A DNA stretch of 64,000 bases from Cognatishimia sp. SS12 (GCF_028369055.1 NZ_JAQNCZ010000002.1:186001-250000), one strand, 5' to 3'. Positions 37,870 to 46,639 are shown, numbered from the stretch's first letter. Notes: generated from the letters alone by a model not told the origin. Program-made: numbers and translations.

Positions 37870-39261
37870 TCACGAAAATATCGGATTGTCAGCGCGCAGC
37901 GGGAGGTCATCGGCCGCCACCTCAAGGCGATGGCGTGGCCAGGTGACTTCGGCAATCGCGCCACGATGCGCACGGCTGGTCGTCTTGTCGGTGCTGAGGC
38001 GCGTGCCATTGCTGAAACTAAGCCGCGCGCCGGTGCGTTCAAGCAGTGTTTTGGCGATGAACAGCCCAAGGCCCATGCCCTCATAGCCGGGGCGCTGCTT
38101 GCGCTCTGCGGTGCCGCGGCGGGTGCCGACAAAAGGGTTGCCAATGCGGCCAATGACATGCGCCGGAAACCCGCGTCCATCATCCATAATGCGGATGGTG
38201 ATTGTGTCGTTGGTCCAATCTGTTTCGACCCAGACATTTTCTTTGGCAAAATCGACCGCGTTTTGCACGAGGTTGCGCAGGCCGTGGATGATCTCTGGGC
38301 GGCGCAGCACAATCGGTACATTGCCGAGCGAAGACTGGGTGATGTCTTCATTAAAGTTCAGGTTCTTGCCGCGGTTCAGATGGGGTTCGGCTGCTTCTTC
38401 GATCAATGTCAGCAAGGGCGCGCGCCGCAACTGCAGATCATCTTTGCCCGCGCGCCCCATCGAGCGCAGGATATCGCGACAGCGATCCGCCTGTTGTTTG
38501 ATCAAGGCCGCATCATCGTAGAGTTCTGGCTGATCTGTAAGCTCTTCCATCAATTCGCCACTCGTGAGTTTGATGGTCGCCAAAGGCGTGCCCAGTTCAT
38601 GCGCGGCAGCGGCCACAACCCCGCCCAGATCGGTCAATTTCTGTTCGCGGGCCAGTGCCATTTGCGTCGCGGCCAAGGCTTCGGACATCGAGGACATTTC
38701 CGACACAACGCGCCGCGCATAAAGCGATGAAAACACAATGGCGATCAGGATCCCCGCCAGATTGCCGTAAAGGAAAATATCAGGGATGCCTAAGATGACC
38801 CCCTGTTCACTGCGCAGCGGCAGGTGAAAATGCGTCATCAAGCTGATCAGAACGGTGGCCACGGATCCCAACGTTACGGTGGTGGGCACCGACAATGAGG
38901 CCGCCGAAATGGTCACAGGGCCAACAATCAGGATGGAAAATGGGTTGTTCAGCCCCCCGGTCAAAAACAGCAGAAAGCACAGTTGCAAAATATCAAACAG
39001 CAGCATGGCCGCGTTTTCGGTTTCTGACAGCAGCTTGTTTTCCGGAAAGACCAGCGTCGCCGCGATGTTCCCGGCCATCGAGACGGCAACAGCGAGGTAA
39101 CACAACAGGTAGTTCAGCTGCATCTGAAACAGGAACTGCGCGATCAAAAGGGCGATGATCTGCCCGATAATCGCGATCCAGCGGACGGTAATAATGGTGC
39201 GCAGACGGATCCAGTTGCTGCGCATCTGCCCGGAAAGAATGTCTGATGAAAGCTCGGTCAT
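37870..39261 (-). CDS. regB: Redox-sensing histidine kinase RegB/PrrB
   Basis: A 463-residue membrane kinase. Six helices fill residues about 25-190; the loop GGLNNPF, the ubiquinone-binding motif of RegB, is intact. The H box is HELGTPLATIKL with the phosphorylated His, the redox-active Cys sits in ADRCRDILRSMG, and the ATPase has NLVQNAVDFA, DDGRGFPAHV and GLGLFIAKTLLE. RegB senses the quinone pool and phosphorylates RegA to control photosynthesis, respiration and carbon or nitrogen fixation genes. ATG 39261 (MTELSSDIL) is the RegB-like start. Divergent from senC. Confidence 0.95.
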   Translation of the reverse strand: MTELSSDILSGQMRSNWIRLRTIITVRWIAIIGQIIALLIAQFLFQMQLNYLLCYLAVAVSMAGNIAATLVFPENKLLSETENAAMLLFDILQLCFLLFLTGGLNNPFSILIVGPVTISAASLSVPTTVTLGSVATVLISLMTHFHLPLRSEQGVILGIPDIFLYGNLAGILIAIVFSSLYARRVVSEMSSMSEALAATQMALAREQKLTDLGGVVAAAAHELGTPLATIKLTSGELMEELTDQPELYDDAALIKQQADRCRDILRSMGRAGKDDLQLRRAPLLTLIEEAAEPHLNRGKNLNFNEDITQSSLGNVPIVLRRPEIIHGLRNLVQNAVDFAKENVWVETDWTNDTITIRIMDDGRGFPAHVIGRIGNPFVGTRRGTAERKQRPGYEGMGLGLFIAKTLLERTGARLSFSNGTRLSTDKTTSRAHRGAIAEVTWPRHRLEVAADDLPLRADNPIFS

Positions 39262-39441
39262 GGGGCCTCGGCGTTGTGTCAGATCAGTGATATGGTGCGC
39301 CGGGCGGTTTGACAAATACTGTGCGGGCCTGCGATGGATTGGCGCGGCTACGCAAATGTGACCCACGGGCGCTTGAGGTGGGGGGTGTTTCTCCGTACAT
39401 CCGCAGCCATATTGGAATATGCGCACATCGAGGAAGCTAAC

Positions 39442-40059
39442 ATGATCAAACTGATCGCAGGAACGTCAACCGTCGCCATGATCGCGTTGATGGGCGGGAT
39501 CTGGTATCTCACCAATCCTTCGGATGCGGATCAATTCGCCGACTGCCGCGCCAGCGCCGTGGCGGGCGGCAGTGGCGCGATTGGTGGACCGTTTGAGTTG
39601 GTGCGCGAAGACGGCGTGACCGTGACCGATGCCGAGGTGATCACCGCGCCAAGCCTGCTGTATTTCGGCTATACGTTCTGCCCGGATGTCTGCCCGCTGG
39701 ATGGCGCACGCAATGCCGAAGCGGTCGATGTGCTTGAGAGCCAGGGCATTCAGACAACGCCGGTGATGATCACCATTGATCCCGCGCGCGACACGCCCGA
39801 GGTGATGGCGGAATATACCGATTATCTGCATCCGCGCATGATTGGTCTGACCGGCAGCGAACAGCAGGTCAAGGCCGCCTCGCAGGCCTATAAAACCTAT
39901 TACAAAAAGCAGCCGGCCGACGATGATTTCTATCTGATGGATCATTCGACCTTCACCTATCTGGTGCTGCCCGAGCATGGCTTTGTCGAGTTTTTCCGCC
40001 GCGACCTAAGCGCGGAGCAAGTGGCAGAAACCGTCAGCTGCTTTGTCAAAAACGCCTAA
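39442..40059 (+). CDS. senC: SCO1/SenC/PrrC copper-binding protein
   Basis: A 205-residue membrane-anchored thioredoxin-fold protein. The N-terminal helix (IAGTSTVAMIALMGGIWYL) anchors it in the periplasm. The Cu-binding CxxxC is in YTFCPDVCPLDGARN and the third ligand His is in LMDHSTFTYLV. It delivers copper to cytochrome oxidase and is the classical middle gene of regB-senC-regA. ATG 39442 follows GAGGAAG. Confidence 0.96.
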   Translation: MIKLIAGTSTVAMIALMGGIWYLTNPSDADQFADCRASAVAGGSGAIGGPFELVREDGVTVTDAEVITAPSLLYFGYTFCPDVCPLDGARNAEAVDVLESQGIQTTPVMITIDPARDTPEVMAEYTDYLHPRMIGLTGSEQQVKAASQAYKTYYKKQPADDDFYLMDHSTFTYLVLPEHGFVEFFRRDLSAEQVAETVSCFVKNA

Positions 40060-40133
40060 TTTGGCCGCGCGTTTGACGCAGCATATTGCGCGAGCTATTT
40101 CTAAAAAGACGCTCTTGTTTCGGAAGGATGCAC

Positions 40134-40688
40134 ATGGCGGAGACCCCTCAGAACCACATCGGCCCGGATAAATCTCTGCTGCTGGTGGATGATGACGAAC
40201 CATTTCTGCGTCGTCTGGCAAAGGCAATGGAAAAGCGCGGGTTCGAAGTTGAAACCGCCGGCTCCGTAGTTGCGGGCCGCGCCATTGCGACCGCACGGCC
40301 CCCGGCCTATGCCGTGGTTGACCTGCGGCTTGAGGATGGCAACGGGCTGGATGTGGTCGAAGTGTTGCAATCCAAGCGCGAAGATTGCCGCGTCGTCGTC
40401 TTGACGGGCTATGGCGCGATTGCCACCGCTGTGGCGGCGGTCAAGATCGGCGCGACCGATTACTTGTCAAAGCCCGCGGATGCGCAGGACATCGTCAATG
40501 CGCTGCTGCAGAATGAAGGCGAGATGCCGCCGCCGCCTGAAAACCCCATGTCAGCGGACCGGGTGCGGTGGGAGCATATCCAGCGCGTCTATGAGCTGTG
40601 CGATCGCAACGTTTCTGAAACCGCGCGACGTCTGAACATGCACCGGCGGACCCTGCAGCGGATCTTGGCGAAACGCAGCCCGCGCTAG
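40134..40688 (+). CDS. regA: Redox response regulator RegA/PrrA
   Basis: A 184-residue response regulator. The receiver has DDD (20-22), phosphoacceptor Asp63 in VVDLRLEDGNG, Thr in VVLTGYGAIAT and Lys in YLSKPADA. A proline linker (PPPPENP) leads to a Fis-type helix-turn-helix RVYELCDRNVSETARRLNMHRRTLQRIL. RegA is the DNA-binding partner of RegB and the sequence is close to the near-invariant alphaproteobacterial form. ATG 40134 has GGAAGG six bases upstream. Its TAG stop is shared with the stop of the convergent GNAT gene (CTAG). Confidence 0.97.
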   Translation: MAETPQNHIGPDKSLLLVDDDEPFLRRLAKAMEKRGFEVETAGSVVAGRAIATARPPAYAVVDLRLEDGNGLDVVEVLQSKREDCRVVVLTGYGAIATAVAAVKIGATDYLSKPADAQDIVNALLQNEGEMPPPPENPMSADRVRWEHIQRVYELCDRNVSETARRLNMHRRTLQRILAKRSPR

Positions 40689-41176
40689 ATCGTCAGATCA
40701 TAGCGTTTCCAGATTTTGTCAACGCGCGCGCCGTTGTCGAGCTTTTGATTGGGCAGGTGGCGGTAGGTCTCAAACCCGCGACTTTGATAGTAAGCGAGGC
40801 CACCGGCATTGTCGGCACGAATGATGGCGTGCAGGGTTTGCGCCCCTGCGGCCTTGGCGGCGCCGCGCGTTTTGTCAAACAGCGCTGAGCCGATACCGAG
40901 CCCGGTTGCGCCGGGTTTGACAAAACTATTGATGTCCAGCGCTGCGCTCGGAAGATCGGCATGGGGCTCGAGCCATTGAAACCCCAGAATGTCGCCGGTT
41001 TGCGTTTCTGCCACATGCCAGATCGACCCAGAAATAGCCATTTTCGCGCGCATATCTGCGGTGGTGATCTCGGTGACATAGGCAGTGGTGCCGCCGATAG
41101 AAATGATTTCATTGAGAAGATCGGCCATCGGTCGGGCATCAAGCGGCGCCGCAGCGCGCACAAGGATCTTGGTCAT
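40685..41176 (-). CDS. GNAT-family N-acetyltransferase
   Basis: A 163-residue GNAT protein starting MTKILVRAAAPLDARPMADLLNE. The acetyl-CoA site is in VKPGATGLGIGSALFDKTRGAAKA (Q/RxxGxG/A-like), followed by IRADNAGGLAYYQSRGF. Proteins of this type include phosphinothricin/amino-acid N-acetyltransferases, and the substrate cannot be read here. It overlaps the HD-domain gene by four bases and shares its stop with regA. Confidence 0.9.
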   Translation of the reverse strand: MTKILVRAAAPLDARPMADLLNEIISIGGTTAYVTEITTADMRAKMAISGSIWHVAETQTGDILGFQWLEPHADLPSAALDINSFVKPGATGLGIGSALFDKTRGAAKAAGAQTLHAIIRADNAGGLAYYQSRGFETYRHLPNQKLDNGARVDKIWKRYDLTI

Positions 41177-41760
41177 TTCAGATCTTTCAGCAGCGCGTGA
41201 TGGCGGTCGGTGAAGGCACGGCGCACCTCGACCGGGGGCCTGAGGGTGATGTCCAGCCCATCGATCAGCCCAGGTTTTGGTGCCCCAAAGAATTTGCTGG
41301 CTTCGCGTTCCGAAAACCCGGCGATCTGCGTCGCCTCCATATAGGCGCTGACCTTATCGGCGCGTTTGATCTGCGCCTTGATGGTTTTCGGCAGCATCGC
41401 TGGCAGACCGAAGCGGATGTGAATGGCGGCCATCAGCCGCTCTTCCAGGTCGCCATAGTCGGGGCCAACCGCGGCCTTGACCGGCGAAATCATGTCGCCA
41501 ATCACATATTCGGGCGCATCATGCAGCAGGGCCGCAAGCCGGTATTTGGCCGGGGCTTTGGGGTACATGCGCCCATAGAGCGTTTCAACCAGCAAGGAAT
41601 GTTCGGCAACGGAATAGGGGTAATCGCCAGCGGTCTGCCCATTCCAGCGCGCCACAAAGGCAAGGCCATGGGCAATATCTTCAATCTCGATATCCACCGG
41701 GGTCGGGTCCAGCAGGTCAAGCCTGCGCCCCGAGAGCATTCTTTGCCATGCACGTGCCAT
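41173..41760 (-). CDS. HD-domain phosphohydrolase (YfbR-like)
   Basis: A 195-residue protein with the HD metal site: H in SVAEHSLLVETLY, HD in ALLHDAPEYVIGDMISPVK and a later Asp in KADKVSAYMEATQ. The YfbR type removes 5'-phosphate from deoxynucleotides. The start is set at ATG 41760 (MARAWQRMLSGRRLDLLDP) by analogy with relatives; a GTG at 41784 is also in frame. It overlaps the GNAT gene by four bases. Confidence 0.87.
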   Translation of the reverse strand: MARAWQRMLSGRRLDLLDPTPVDIEIEDIAHGLAFVARWNGQTAGDYPYSVAEHSLLVETLYGRMYPKAPAKYRLAALLHDAPEYVIGDMISPVKAAVGPDYGDLEERLMAAIHIRFGLPAMLPKTIKAQIKRADKVSAYMEATQIAGFSEREASKFFGAPKPGLIDGLDITLRPPVEVRRAFTDRHHALLKDLK

Positions 41761-41893
41761 GAAAGCGCCTGTCACTGAGATCACATTTGGGCGGAGTGTT
41801 CTTCAGCGCCGCCCAAGATTCAATGCAGCGCGGGAAAATTTCCGAAAAAAACTGCCCCAGCGGCTGAGGCTCGGCGTCCTGTCGTGAAGAGCG

Positions 41894-41917
41894 TTTCATG
41901 CGAGGGGGTGCATGAAA
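41894..41917. repeat. Inverted repeat TTTCATGC-N8-GCATGAAA
   Basis: Eight-base arms are perfect and separated by eight bases, so the repeat covers 24 bp. A palindrome GACATGTC follows at 41919-41926. It lies between the divergent HD gene and the small exported protein, and could be an operator. Confidence 0.6.
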
Positions 41918-41964
41918 TGACATGTCAATTGTGCCACAAAATAAGGCTTTTTCCAACGGTCGCG

Positions 41965-41993
41965 TTGAAAAATCGCGAAGTTTCAGGCATTAT
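41965..41993 (+). promoter_or_regulatory. Candidate sigma-70 promoter
   Basis: TTGAAA and CATTAT separated by 17 bases. Transcription would begin near 42000, about 165 bases before the next start codon. Confidence 0.4.
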
Positions 41994-42019
41994 GAGACTA
42001 TCAGGATCACTGCTGCCGA

Positions 42020-42051
42020 CGAAGCTGTGAAGCCGTGTGCTTTGTTTTTTT
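42020..42051 (+). terminator. Terminator-like hairpin in a leader
   Basis: CGAAGC pairs with GCTTTG (one G-T pair) around a 13-base loop and is followed by TTTTTTT. It could end a short RNA or attenuate the downstream gene. The stem is only six pairs, so strength is uncertain. Confidence 0.4.
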
Positions 42052-42072
42052 ACACAAGTGATCCGATATTTA

Positions 42073-42106
42073 CCTGAGGGGGCACAGGCTGTCTCAGGGT
42101 GTGCCC
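42073..42106 (+). repeat. Two interlocking inverted repeats (pseudoknot-like)
   Basis: CCTGAG (42073-42078) pairs with CTCAGG (42093-42098), and GGGCACA (42080-42086) pairs with TGTGCCC (42100-42106). The two stems cross, so they would form either alternative hairpins or an H-type pseudoknot in RNA. Confidence 0.5.
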
Positions 42107-42163
42107 TTCTCACATGTCACCGCCGGTTTTCGTGCCGGATCAACCCATGGGAAGGAGAGTACA

Positions 42164-42478
42164 ATGTTCAAACGAGTGATGGGCGCCGGGCTTTTGTTCG
42201 GCATGGCAGCGACCGCGCCGCCGGCACATGCAAGCAACTGTGGTATGCGAGACGCTGTGGTGGATCGGCTGCAAAGCAAATATTCCGAAAGCCTGACCGC
42301 TGGCGGCCTGCAAGGGTCGCGCAATATGCAAACCATGGTCGAAGTCTGGGCCTCTGAGGCGACGGGCACGTTCACGGTCATTCTGACCAACCCGCAGGGG
42401 ATTTCCTGCGTTGTGGCAACGGGGACAGATTTTTTCACGCGGGATGCGCCCGTGGTTCCGGATGGTGTCAAAAGCTGA
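42164..42478 (+). CDS. Small exported protein of unknown function
   Basis: A 104-residue protein with a clear signal peptide (MGAGLLFGMAATAPPAHA, cleavage near residue 24) and a mature part of about 80 residues containing two Cys (SNCG and GISCVV) that could form a disulfide. I do not recognise a named domain; it looks like a family common in roseobacters, found near ahcY. ATG 42164 follows a strong GGAAGGAGAG. The leader upstream has unusual structure (see separate entries). Confidence 0.85.
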   Translation: MFKRVMGAGLLFGMAATAPPAHASNCGMRDAVVDRLQSKYSESLTAGGLQGSRNMQTMVEVWASEATGTFTVILTNPQGISCVVATGTDFFTRDAPVVPDGVKS

Positions 42479-42572
42479 GGGCACTCTAGGCCCCAATTTT
42501 GACCTGCCATTGCCCGGTGCGGCATGCAGTGCTATCTGACGCCAAACTTTCTATGGCAAGGAGCACGGCGCG

Positions 42573-43961
42573 ATGCCGACGGACTATATTATCAAGGATA
42601 TTTCCCTGGCTGAATTTGGCCGGAAGGAACTCGATATCGCCGAAACCGAAATGCCAGGCCTGATGGCGCTGCGCAAGGAATATGGCGACAGCAAACCATT
42701 GCAAGGCGCGCGGATCGTTGGGTCATTGCATATGACCATTCAGACAGCGGTTTTGATCGAAACGCTGGTCGCGCTGGGCGCGGATGTGCGCTGGGCCTCA
42801 TGCAACATTTTCTCAACCCAAGACCATGCGGCTGCCGCGATTGCGGCGGCGGATATTCCGGTTTTCGCCATCAAGGGCCAAAGCCTGGAAGAGCATTGGG
42901 ATTATCTGGATAAATCTTTCCTATTCCCGGAAGGCCCGAACCTGATCTTGGATGATGGCGGTGACGCCACGCTTTACATCCTCTTGGGGGCACGCGCCGA
43001 AGCGGGCGAAGACATCATCCCGGTGCCTTCCTCGGAAGAGGAAGAAGTGATCAAGGCGCAGATCGCCAAGCGTATGGCAGCAAGTCCAGGCTGGTTCACC
43101 AAGATGCGCGATCAGATCAAAGGCGTTTCCGAGGAAACCACCACCGGCGTCAACCGCCTCTATCAACTGGTGAAAGACGGCCACCTGCCGTTCCCGGCGA
43201 TCAATGTGAACGATTCTGTCACCAAGTCGAAGTTCGACAACAAATACGGCTGTAAGGAATCGCTGGTGGATGGCATTCGCCGCGCGACCGACACTATGAT
43301 GGCCGGCAAAGTTGCCGTGGTTTGTGGCTATGGTGACGTGGGCAAGGGGTCCGCTGCCTCCCTGCGCGGCGCGGGGGCACGGGTGAAAGTCACCGAAGTT
43401 GACCCGATCTGCGCGTTGCAGGCGGCGATGGACGGGTTCGAAGTGGTCCTGCTGGAAGACGAAGCGCCAAGCGCGGATATTTTCATTACGACCACCGGCA
43501 ACAAAGACGTCATCCGCATTGAGCACATGCGCGCAATGAAGGACATGGCGATCGTCGGCAACATCGGCCACTTTGACAATGAAATCCAGGTCGCAGCCCT
43601 AAAGAACCACAAGTGGACCAACATCAAGGAACAGGTCGATATGATCGAGATGCCCTCGGGCAATCGCATCCTCCTCTTGTCCGAAGGCCGCCTGCTGAAT
43701 CTCGGCAACGCGACTGGCCACCCTTCCTTTGTGATGTCTGCGTCCTTCACCAACCAGGTTCTGGCGCAGATTGAACTTTGGACCCGAGGCGAAACCTACA
43801 AGAACGACGTCTATATCCTGCCCAAACATCTGGATGAAAAAGTCGCGCGCTTGCATCTGGATCGCATCGGCGTCAAGCTGACCAAGCTGGACAAAGAACA
43901 GGCTGATTATATCGGCGTCACGCCCGAAGGCCCGTTCAAGCCAGAGCATTATCGCTACTAA
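42573..43961 (+). CDS. ahcY: S-adenosylhomocysteine hydrolase
   Basis: A 462-residue AhcY that splits SAH into adenosine and homocysteine and so keeps SAM-dependent methylation going. Substrate residues lie in [38 protein letters not shown], the NAD loop [28 protein letters not shown] and the C-terminal FKPEHYRY are canonical. The 94-base leader was examined for an SAH riboswitch and none was convincing. AAGGAG lies ahead of ATG 42573. Confidence 0.98.
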   Translation: MPTDYIIKDISLAEFGRKELDIAETEMPGLMALRKEYGDSKPLQGARIVGSLHMTIQTAVLIETLVALGADVRWASCNIFSTQDHAAAAIAAADIPVFAIKGQSLEEHWDYLDKSFLFPEGPNLILDDGGDATLYILLGARAEAGEDIIPVPSSEEEEVIKAQIAKRMAASPGWFTKMRDQIKGVSEETTTGVNRLYQLVKDGHLPFPAINVNDSVTKSKFDNKYGCKESLVDGIRRATDTMMAGKVAVVCGYGDVGKGSAASLRGAGARVKVTEVDPICALQAAMDGFEVVLLEDEAPSADIFITTTGNKDVIRIEHMRAMKDMAIVGNIGHFDNEIQVAALKNHKWTNIKEQVDMIEMPSGNRILLLSEGRLLNLGNATGHPSFVMSASFTNQVLAQIELWTRGETYKNDVYILPKHLDEKVARLHLDRIGVKLTKLDKEQADYIGVTPEGPFKPEHYRY

Positions 43962-43970
43962 GGAGCAGCC

Positions 43971-44939
43971 ATGCGCATCATCGTTCACGGCGTCGGAGCA
44001 ATCGGTGGCGTCGTGGCCGCGGCCTTGGCCCATTCCGGCGTGGCTGTAATCGGCATTGCCCGTGGTGCGCAGCTTCAGGCGATACAAAACGCGGGGCTCA
44101 CGCTCCGCGCGCCCTCCGGGGATATCCACGCGGAATTTTCCTGCGTGGGGTCCCCTTCTGAGATAGCGTTCGCCAAGGATGACGTCATTCTGCTGGCGGT
44201 CAAAACGCAAGATACCCATCAGGCGCTGGCGGATCTGCGCGCCGCCGGGGTGGCAGAGCAACCGATTTTCTGCCTGCAAAACGGCGTTGAAAATGAGCGC
44301 ATCGCCCTGCGCAGCTTTCCGAATGTGCATGCCGCGACCGTCATGATGCCCGCGAGCTATCTGAAGCCCGGCGAAGTTGTCACCTATGGCACGCCCTGTT
44401 TTGGCATGCTTGATATCGGGCGGTACCCGGGCGGCTCTGATACTGCCGATGAGCAGCTCGCCAAGGTCCTGTGCGCGGCAAATATCGAAACCTTTGTGTC
44501 CGATGACATCATGGCCGCCAAATATGGCAAGCTCCTGATGAATACGGTGAACATGGTTGATGCGCTATTGGGGTTTGGCAATGACTTTGGCGACTTCCCG
44601 GAGCGTCTGCGCGCCGAAGCGGTGGCCGTTTATCAAGCAGCGGGCATTTCGTTCAATGAAGTCAAAGACGATCCGAGGCGGCAGGCTTTCTTGCAGCTGA
44701 CGGATGTGGATGGCGCGCCGCGGCTTGGGGGATCCACCGCGCAAAGCCTGGCGCGCGGCACTGGGTCGATCGAGACCGATTATCTAAACGGTGAAATTGT
44801 ACTGCTTGGCCGTCTTCACGGGGTGCCAACACCCTTAAACACGCGCCTCATGGCGCTGGGTACAGAGGTGTCGCGCAAGGGAACATCTGCTGGGACAATG
44901 ACCTTGGCGGAGCTCAAGGACTTGATCGACGGGGCATAG
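43971..44939 (+). CDS. Ketopantoate reductase-family oxidoreductase
   Basis: A 322-residue protein with HGVGAIGGVVAAALAHSGV (NADP loop), NGVENERIAL, the Lys segment AAKYGKLLMNTVNMVDAL and a late GTGSIETDYLNGEIVLLGR, the ApbA/PanE layout. It would reduce 2-dehydropantoate or a related 2-keto acid with NADPH. It lies nine bases after ahcY and may be co-transcribed, but that says little about its substrate, so the symbol panE is not assigned. Confidence 0.9.
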   Translation: MRIIVHGVGAIGGVVAAALAHSGVAVIGIARGAQLQAIQNAGLTLRAPSGDIHAEFSCVGSPSEIAFAKDDVILLAVKTQDTHQALADLRAAGVAEQPIFCLQNGVENERIALRSFPNVHAATVMMPASYLKPGEVVTYGTPCFGMLDIGRYPGGSDTADEQLAKVLCAANIETFVSDDIMAAKYGKLLMNTVNMVDALLGFGNDFGDFPERLRAEAVAVYQAAGISFNEVKDDPRRQAFLQLTDVDGAPRLGGSTAQSLARGTGSIETDYLNGEIVLLGRLHGVPTPLNTRLMALGTEVSRKGTSAGTMTLAELKDLIDGA

Positions 44940-44968
44940 ACCCTCGACCGAAAGGCTGGTCGCATTAT

Positions 44969-45712
44969 ATGGAACCGGAGGCCCCGAAAATGCGGCATGG
45001 TGTTCTGCGATCCGTTGCGCAGCTGATATTCAACCTTGGAATTTACGGCCTGTTGATGGCCGCTTTGTTGTTTCACCCACAGAGCAACCTGCCACGTGAA
45101 TGGAATCCCTTTGAAACATTGCGCATTGCGGATCCTGTGACGCCGCTCACGTCGTGGCGGCTGGACCGTGTGCTGTCAGATCCTCTGGCCTGTCGCGCCG
45201 TTCTGCTGGACCATGACACGGATATTTCAGTTTTGCCCCCAAAGATCGCGGATGAAAATTGCGGCATCGACAACAGGCTCACCCTGCGTCGCTTGGGGCG
45301 CGCGCAGGTCGCCCCCTTTGAAACCAGCTGCGGTGCGGCGTTGCGTCTGGCCATGTGGGAGGCGCATTCGGTGCAGCCATTGGCGCGCGAATTCCTGGGG
45401 GTGCCCGTGGCGCGGCTGACGCATTTTGGCAGTTATTCCTGCCGCAAAATCCGGACGACGCGCGGCCCCTCAGACAGGTGGAGCAGCCATGCCACCGCCA
45501 GCGCGGTTGATATCTCGGGCGTCGTTTTGGCGGATGGCCGGGTGCTGAGTTTGCTGCAGAATTGGGATGACACCGGACCGGAGGGGCGATTTTTGCGCGC
45601 CCTTCACACGGGTGCCTGCCGCTGGTTTGAACAAGCGCTGGGCCCGGATTACAACAGGCTGCACGCCGATCACTTCCACCTGCAGAGCGGTGGCTGGCCC
45701 ATCTGCCGCTGA
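44969..45712 (+). CDS. Extensin-family (M15-like) protein
   Basis: A 247-residue protein with an N-terminal membrane helix (IFNLGIYGLLMAALLFHP) and an extensin-like C-terminal domain: TSCGAALRLAMWEAHSVQPLA, HFGSYSCRKI, SDRWSSHATASAVDISG and LHADHFHLQSGG. The SHATASAVDI and HADHFH pattern resembles D-Ala-D-Ala carboxypeptidase-type zinc ligands, so a role in cell-wall processing is plausible, but not shown. A second in-frame ATG at 44990 (MRHGVLRS) is possible. Confidence 0.88.
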   Translation: MEPEAPKMRHGVLRSVAQLIFNLGIYGLLMAALLFHPQSNLPREWNPFETLRIADPVTPLTSWRLDRVLSDPLACRAVLLDHDTDISVLPPKIADENCGIDNRLTLRRLGRAQVAPFETSCGAALRLAMWEAHSVQPLAREFLGVPVARLTHFGSYSCRKIRTTRGPSDRWSSHATASAVDISGVVLADGRVLSLLQNWDDTGPEGRFLRALHTGACRWFEQALGPDYNRLHADHFHLQSGGWPICR

Positions 45713-45826
45713 TCAGAGGGACAGCACCGGGGCAAAAAAGCGGAACCAGGCTGATCGGTCATGCGTTACTTCATATCGGTTTTCAGTAACACATTCATTT
45801 ATAAAAGAAATTTCTATGAATTTCGG

Positions 45827-45849
45827 AACGATCATGACCGCGGATCGTT
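45827..45849. repeat. Inverted repeat in the PRC-protein leader
   Basis: AACGATC (45827-45833) and GATCGTT (45843-45849) form perfect 7-bp arms with a nine-base spacer, 34 bases before the start codon. It may be a leader hairpin or an operator. Confidence 0.5.
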
Positions 45850-45883
45850 GGTCTGTCACGCAACAACAAGTTGGAGATTTGAC

Positions 45884-46462
45884 ATGACCATTAAGAACAC
45901 ACTGCTGACGACCGCCGCTATCCTGTCGCTGTCCGGTGCAGCCATCGCTGGCACCGAAGCTGCCACCAGCGCAAGCGCAACGGGTGACGCGATGATTGAA
46001 ACCAACGACACTGGCGTGTCGGCGGATACAATGGCATCTGTCGAAGGTGAGGCGTCGGTTGATGCAGACTCTGGTGATGCTGGCACAACCAAGCTGAAAA
46101 CGGGCACCGCGACAATTGCGGCCGCCGAAGCCGAAGGTGACGTTAACGGCAAAGCCAAATACGACGCTTTTGTCGGCATGACGGTTGCCGAAATTCTGGG
46201 GATGGAAGTTGAATCGCAGGGCGGCGAGATTGTCGGTGAGATCGACTATGTCGTCAAAGCAGACGATGGCTATTCCGCTGTGATTGGTATTGGCGGCTTC
46301 CTGGGGCTGGGCGAATACACCGTTTCGCTGCCGCTGGAGAACTTTGAGCTGCAGGACAGCAAGCTGAAGCTGAATTCCGAAACCGAAGCAGAGCTGAAAG
46401 CGATGCCAGAGGTGGACGAAAGTGAGCTGAACGAACTGGACGGCGATTTCATCATCAGCTGA
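45884..46462 (+). CDS. Exported PRC-barrel protein
   Basis: A 192-residue protein: signal peptide (LLTTAAILSLSGAAIAGTE), an acidic, Ala/Thr/Asp-rich stretch to about residue 90 with no strong fold, then a PRC-barrel domain (FVGMTVAEILGMEVESQGG, then GEIDYVVKADDGYSAVIGIGGFLGLGEYTVSLPLENFEL). PRC-barrels mediate protein contacts; in exported form they are common in Rhodobacteraceae and have no known role. TTGGAGATT precedes ATG 45884. Confidence 0.9.
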   Translation: MTIKNTLLTTAAILSLSGAAIAGTEAATSASATGDAMIETNDTGVSADTMASVEGEASVDADSGDAGTTKLKTGTATIAAAEAEGDVNGKAKYDAFVGMTVAEILGMEVESQGGEIVGEIDYVVKADDGYSAVIGIGGFLGLGEYTVSLPLENFELQDSKLKLNSETEAELKAMPEVDESELNELDGDFIIS

Positions 46463-46490
46463 TCCCAGCACGGATGAGCGCTTGCGCGCG

Positions 46491-46521
46491 CCCCGGCCCG
46501 GCATTGCCCGGCCGGGGTTTT
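46491..46521 (+). terminator. Intrinsic terminator after the PRC-barrel gene
   Basis: CCCCGGCC pairs with GGCCGGGG around a loop, followed by TTTTCTG, 28 bases after the stop. Confidence 0.75.
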
Positions 46522-46565
46522 CTGTTTCGCGCGCTTTAGGGGGAAATAACCTTGAATGTTTTCCT

Positions 46566-46593
46566 TTGTGAATTGCCGTGCAGCCCCTAATGT
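46566..46593 (+). promoter_or_regulatory. Possible promoter of the DUF2853 gene
   Basis: TTGTGA and TAATGT, 16 bases apart, 46 bases before the start codon. Moderate match only. Confidence 0.3.
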
Positions 46594-46639
46594 TTGCCAT
46601 AAGGGGGCGGTCCCCGAATTTTGTGACTGGGAGAGTACT

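Larger units (their letters stand above)
41761..42163. other. Gene-free stretch with candidate RNA leader
   Basis: These 403 bases between the HD gene and the next protein hold no good coding frame. They do contain an inverted repeat at 41894-41917, a candidate promoter at 41965-41993, a terminator-like hairpin at 42020-42051 with seven T residues, and two interlocking inverted repeats at 42073-42106. The order promoter, hairpin, interlocked repeats, ribosome site suggests a structured leader for the 42164 gene or a separate small RNA of about 50 bases. Confidence 0.4.

Noticed and set aside
42479..42572. SAH riboswitch before ahcY
   Set aside because: The 94-base leader shows no convincing conserved pairing; only a four-base stem near the ribosome site was found.
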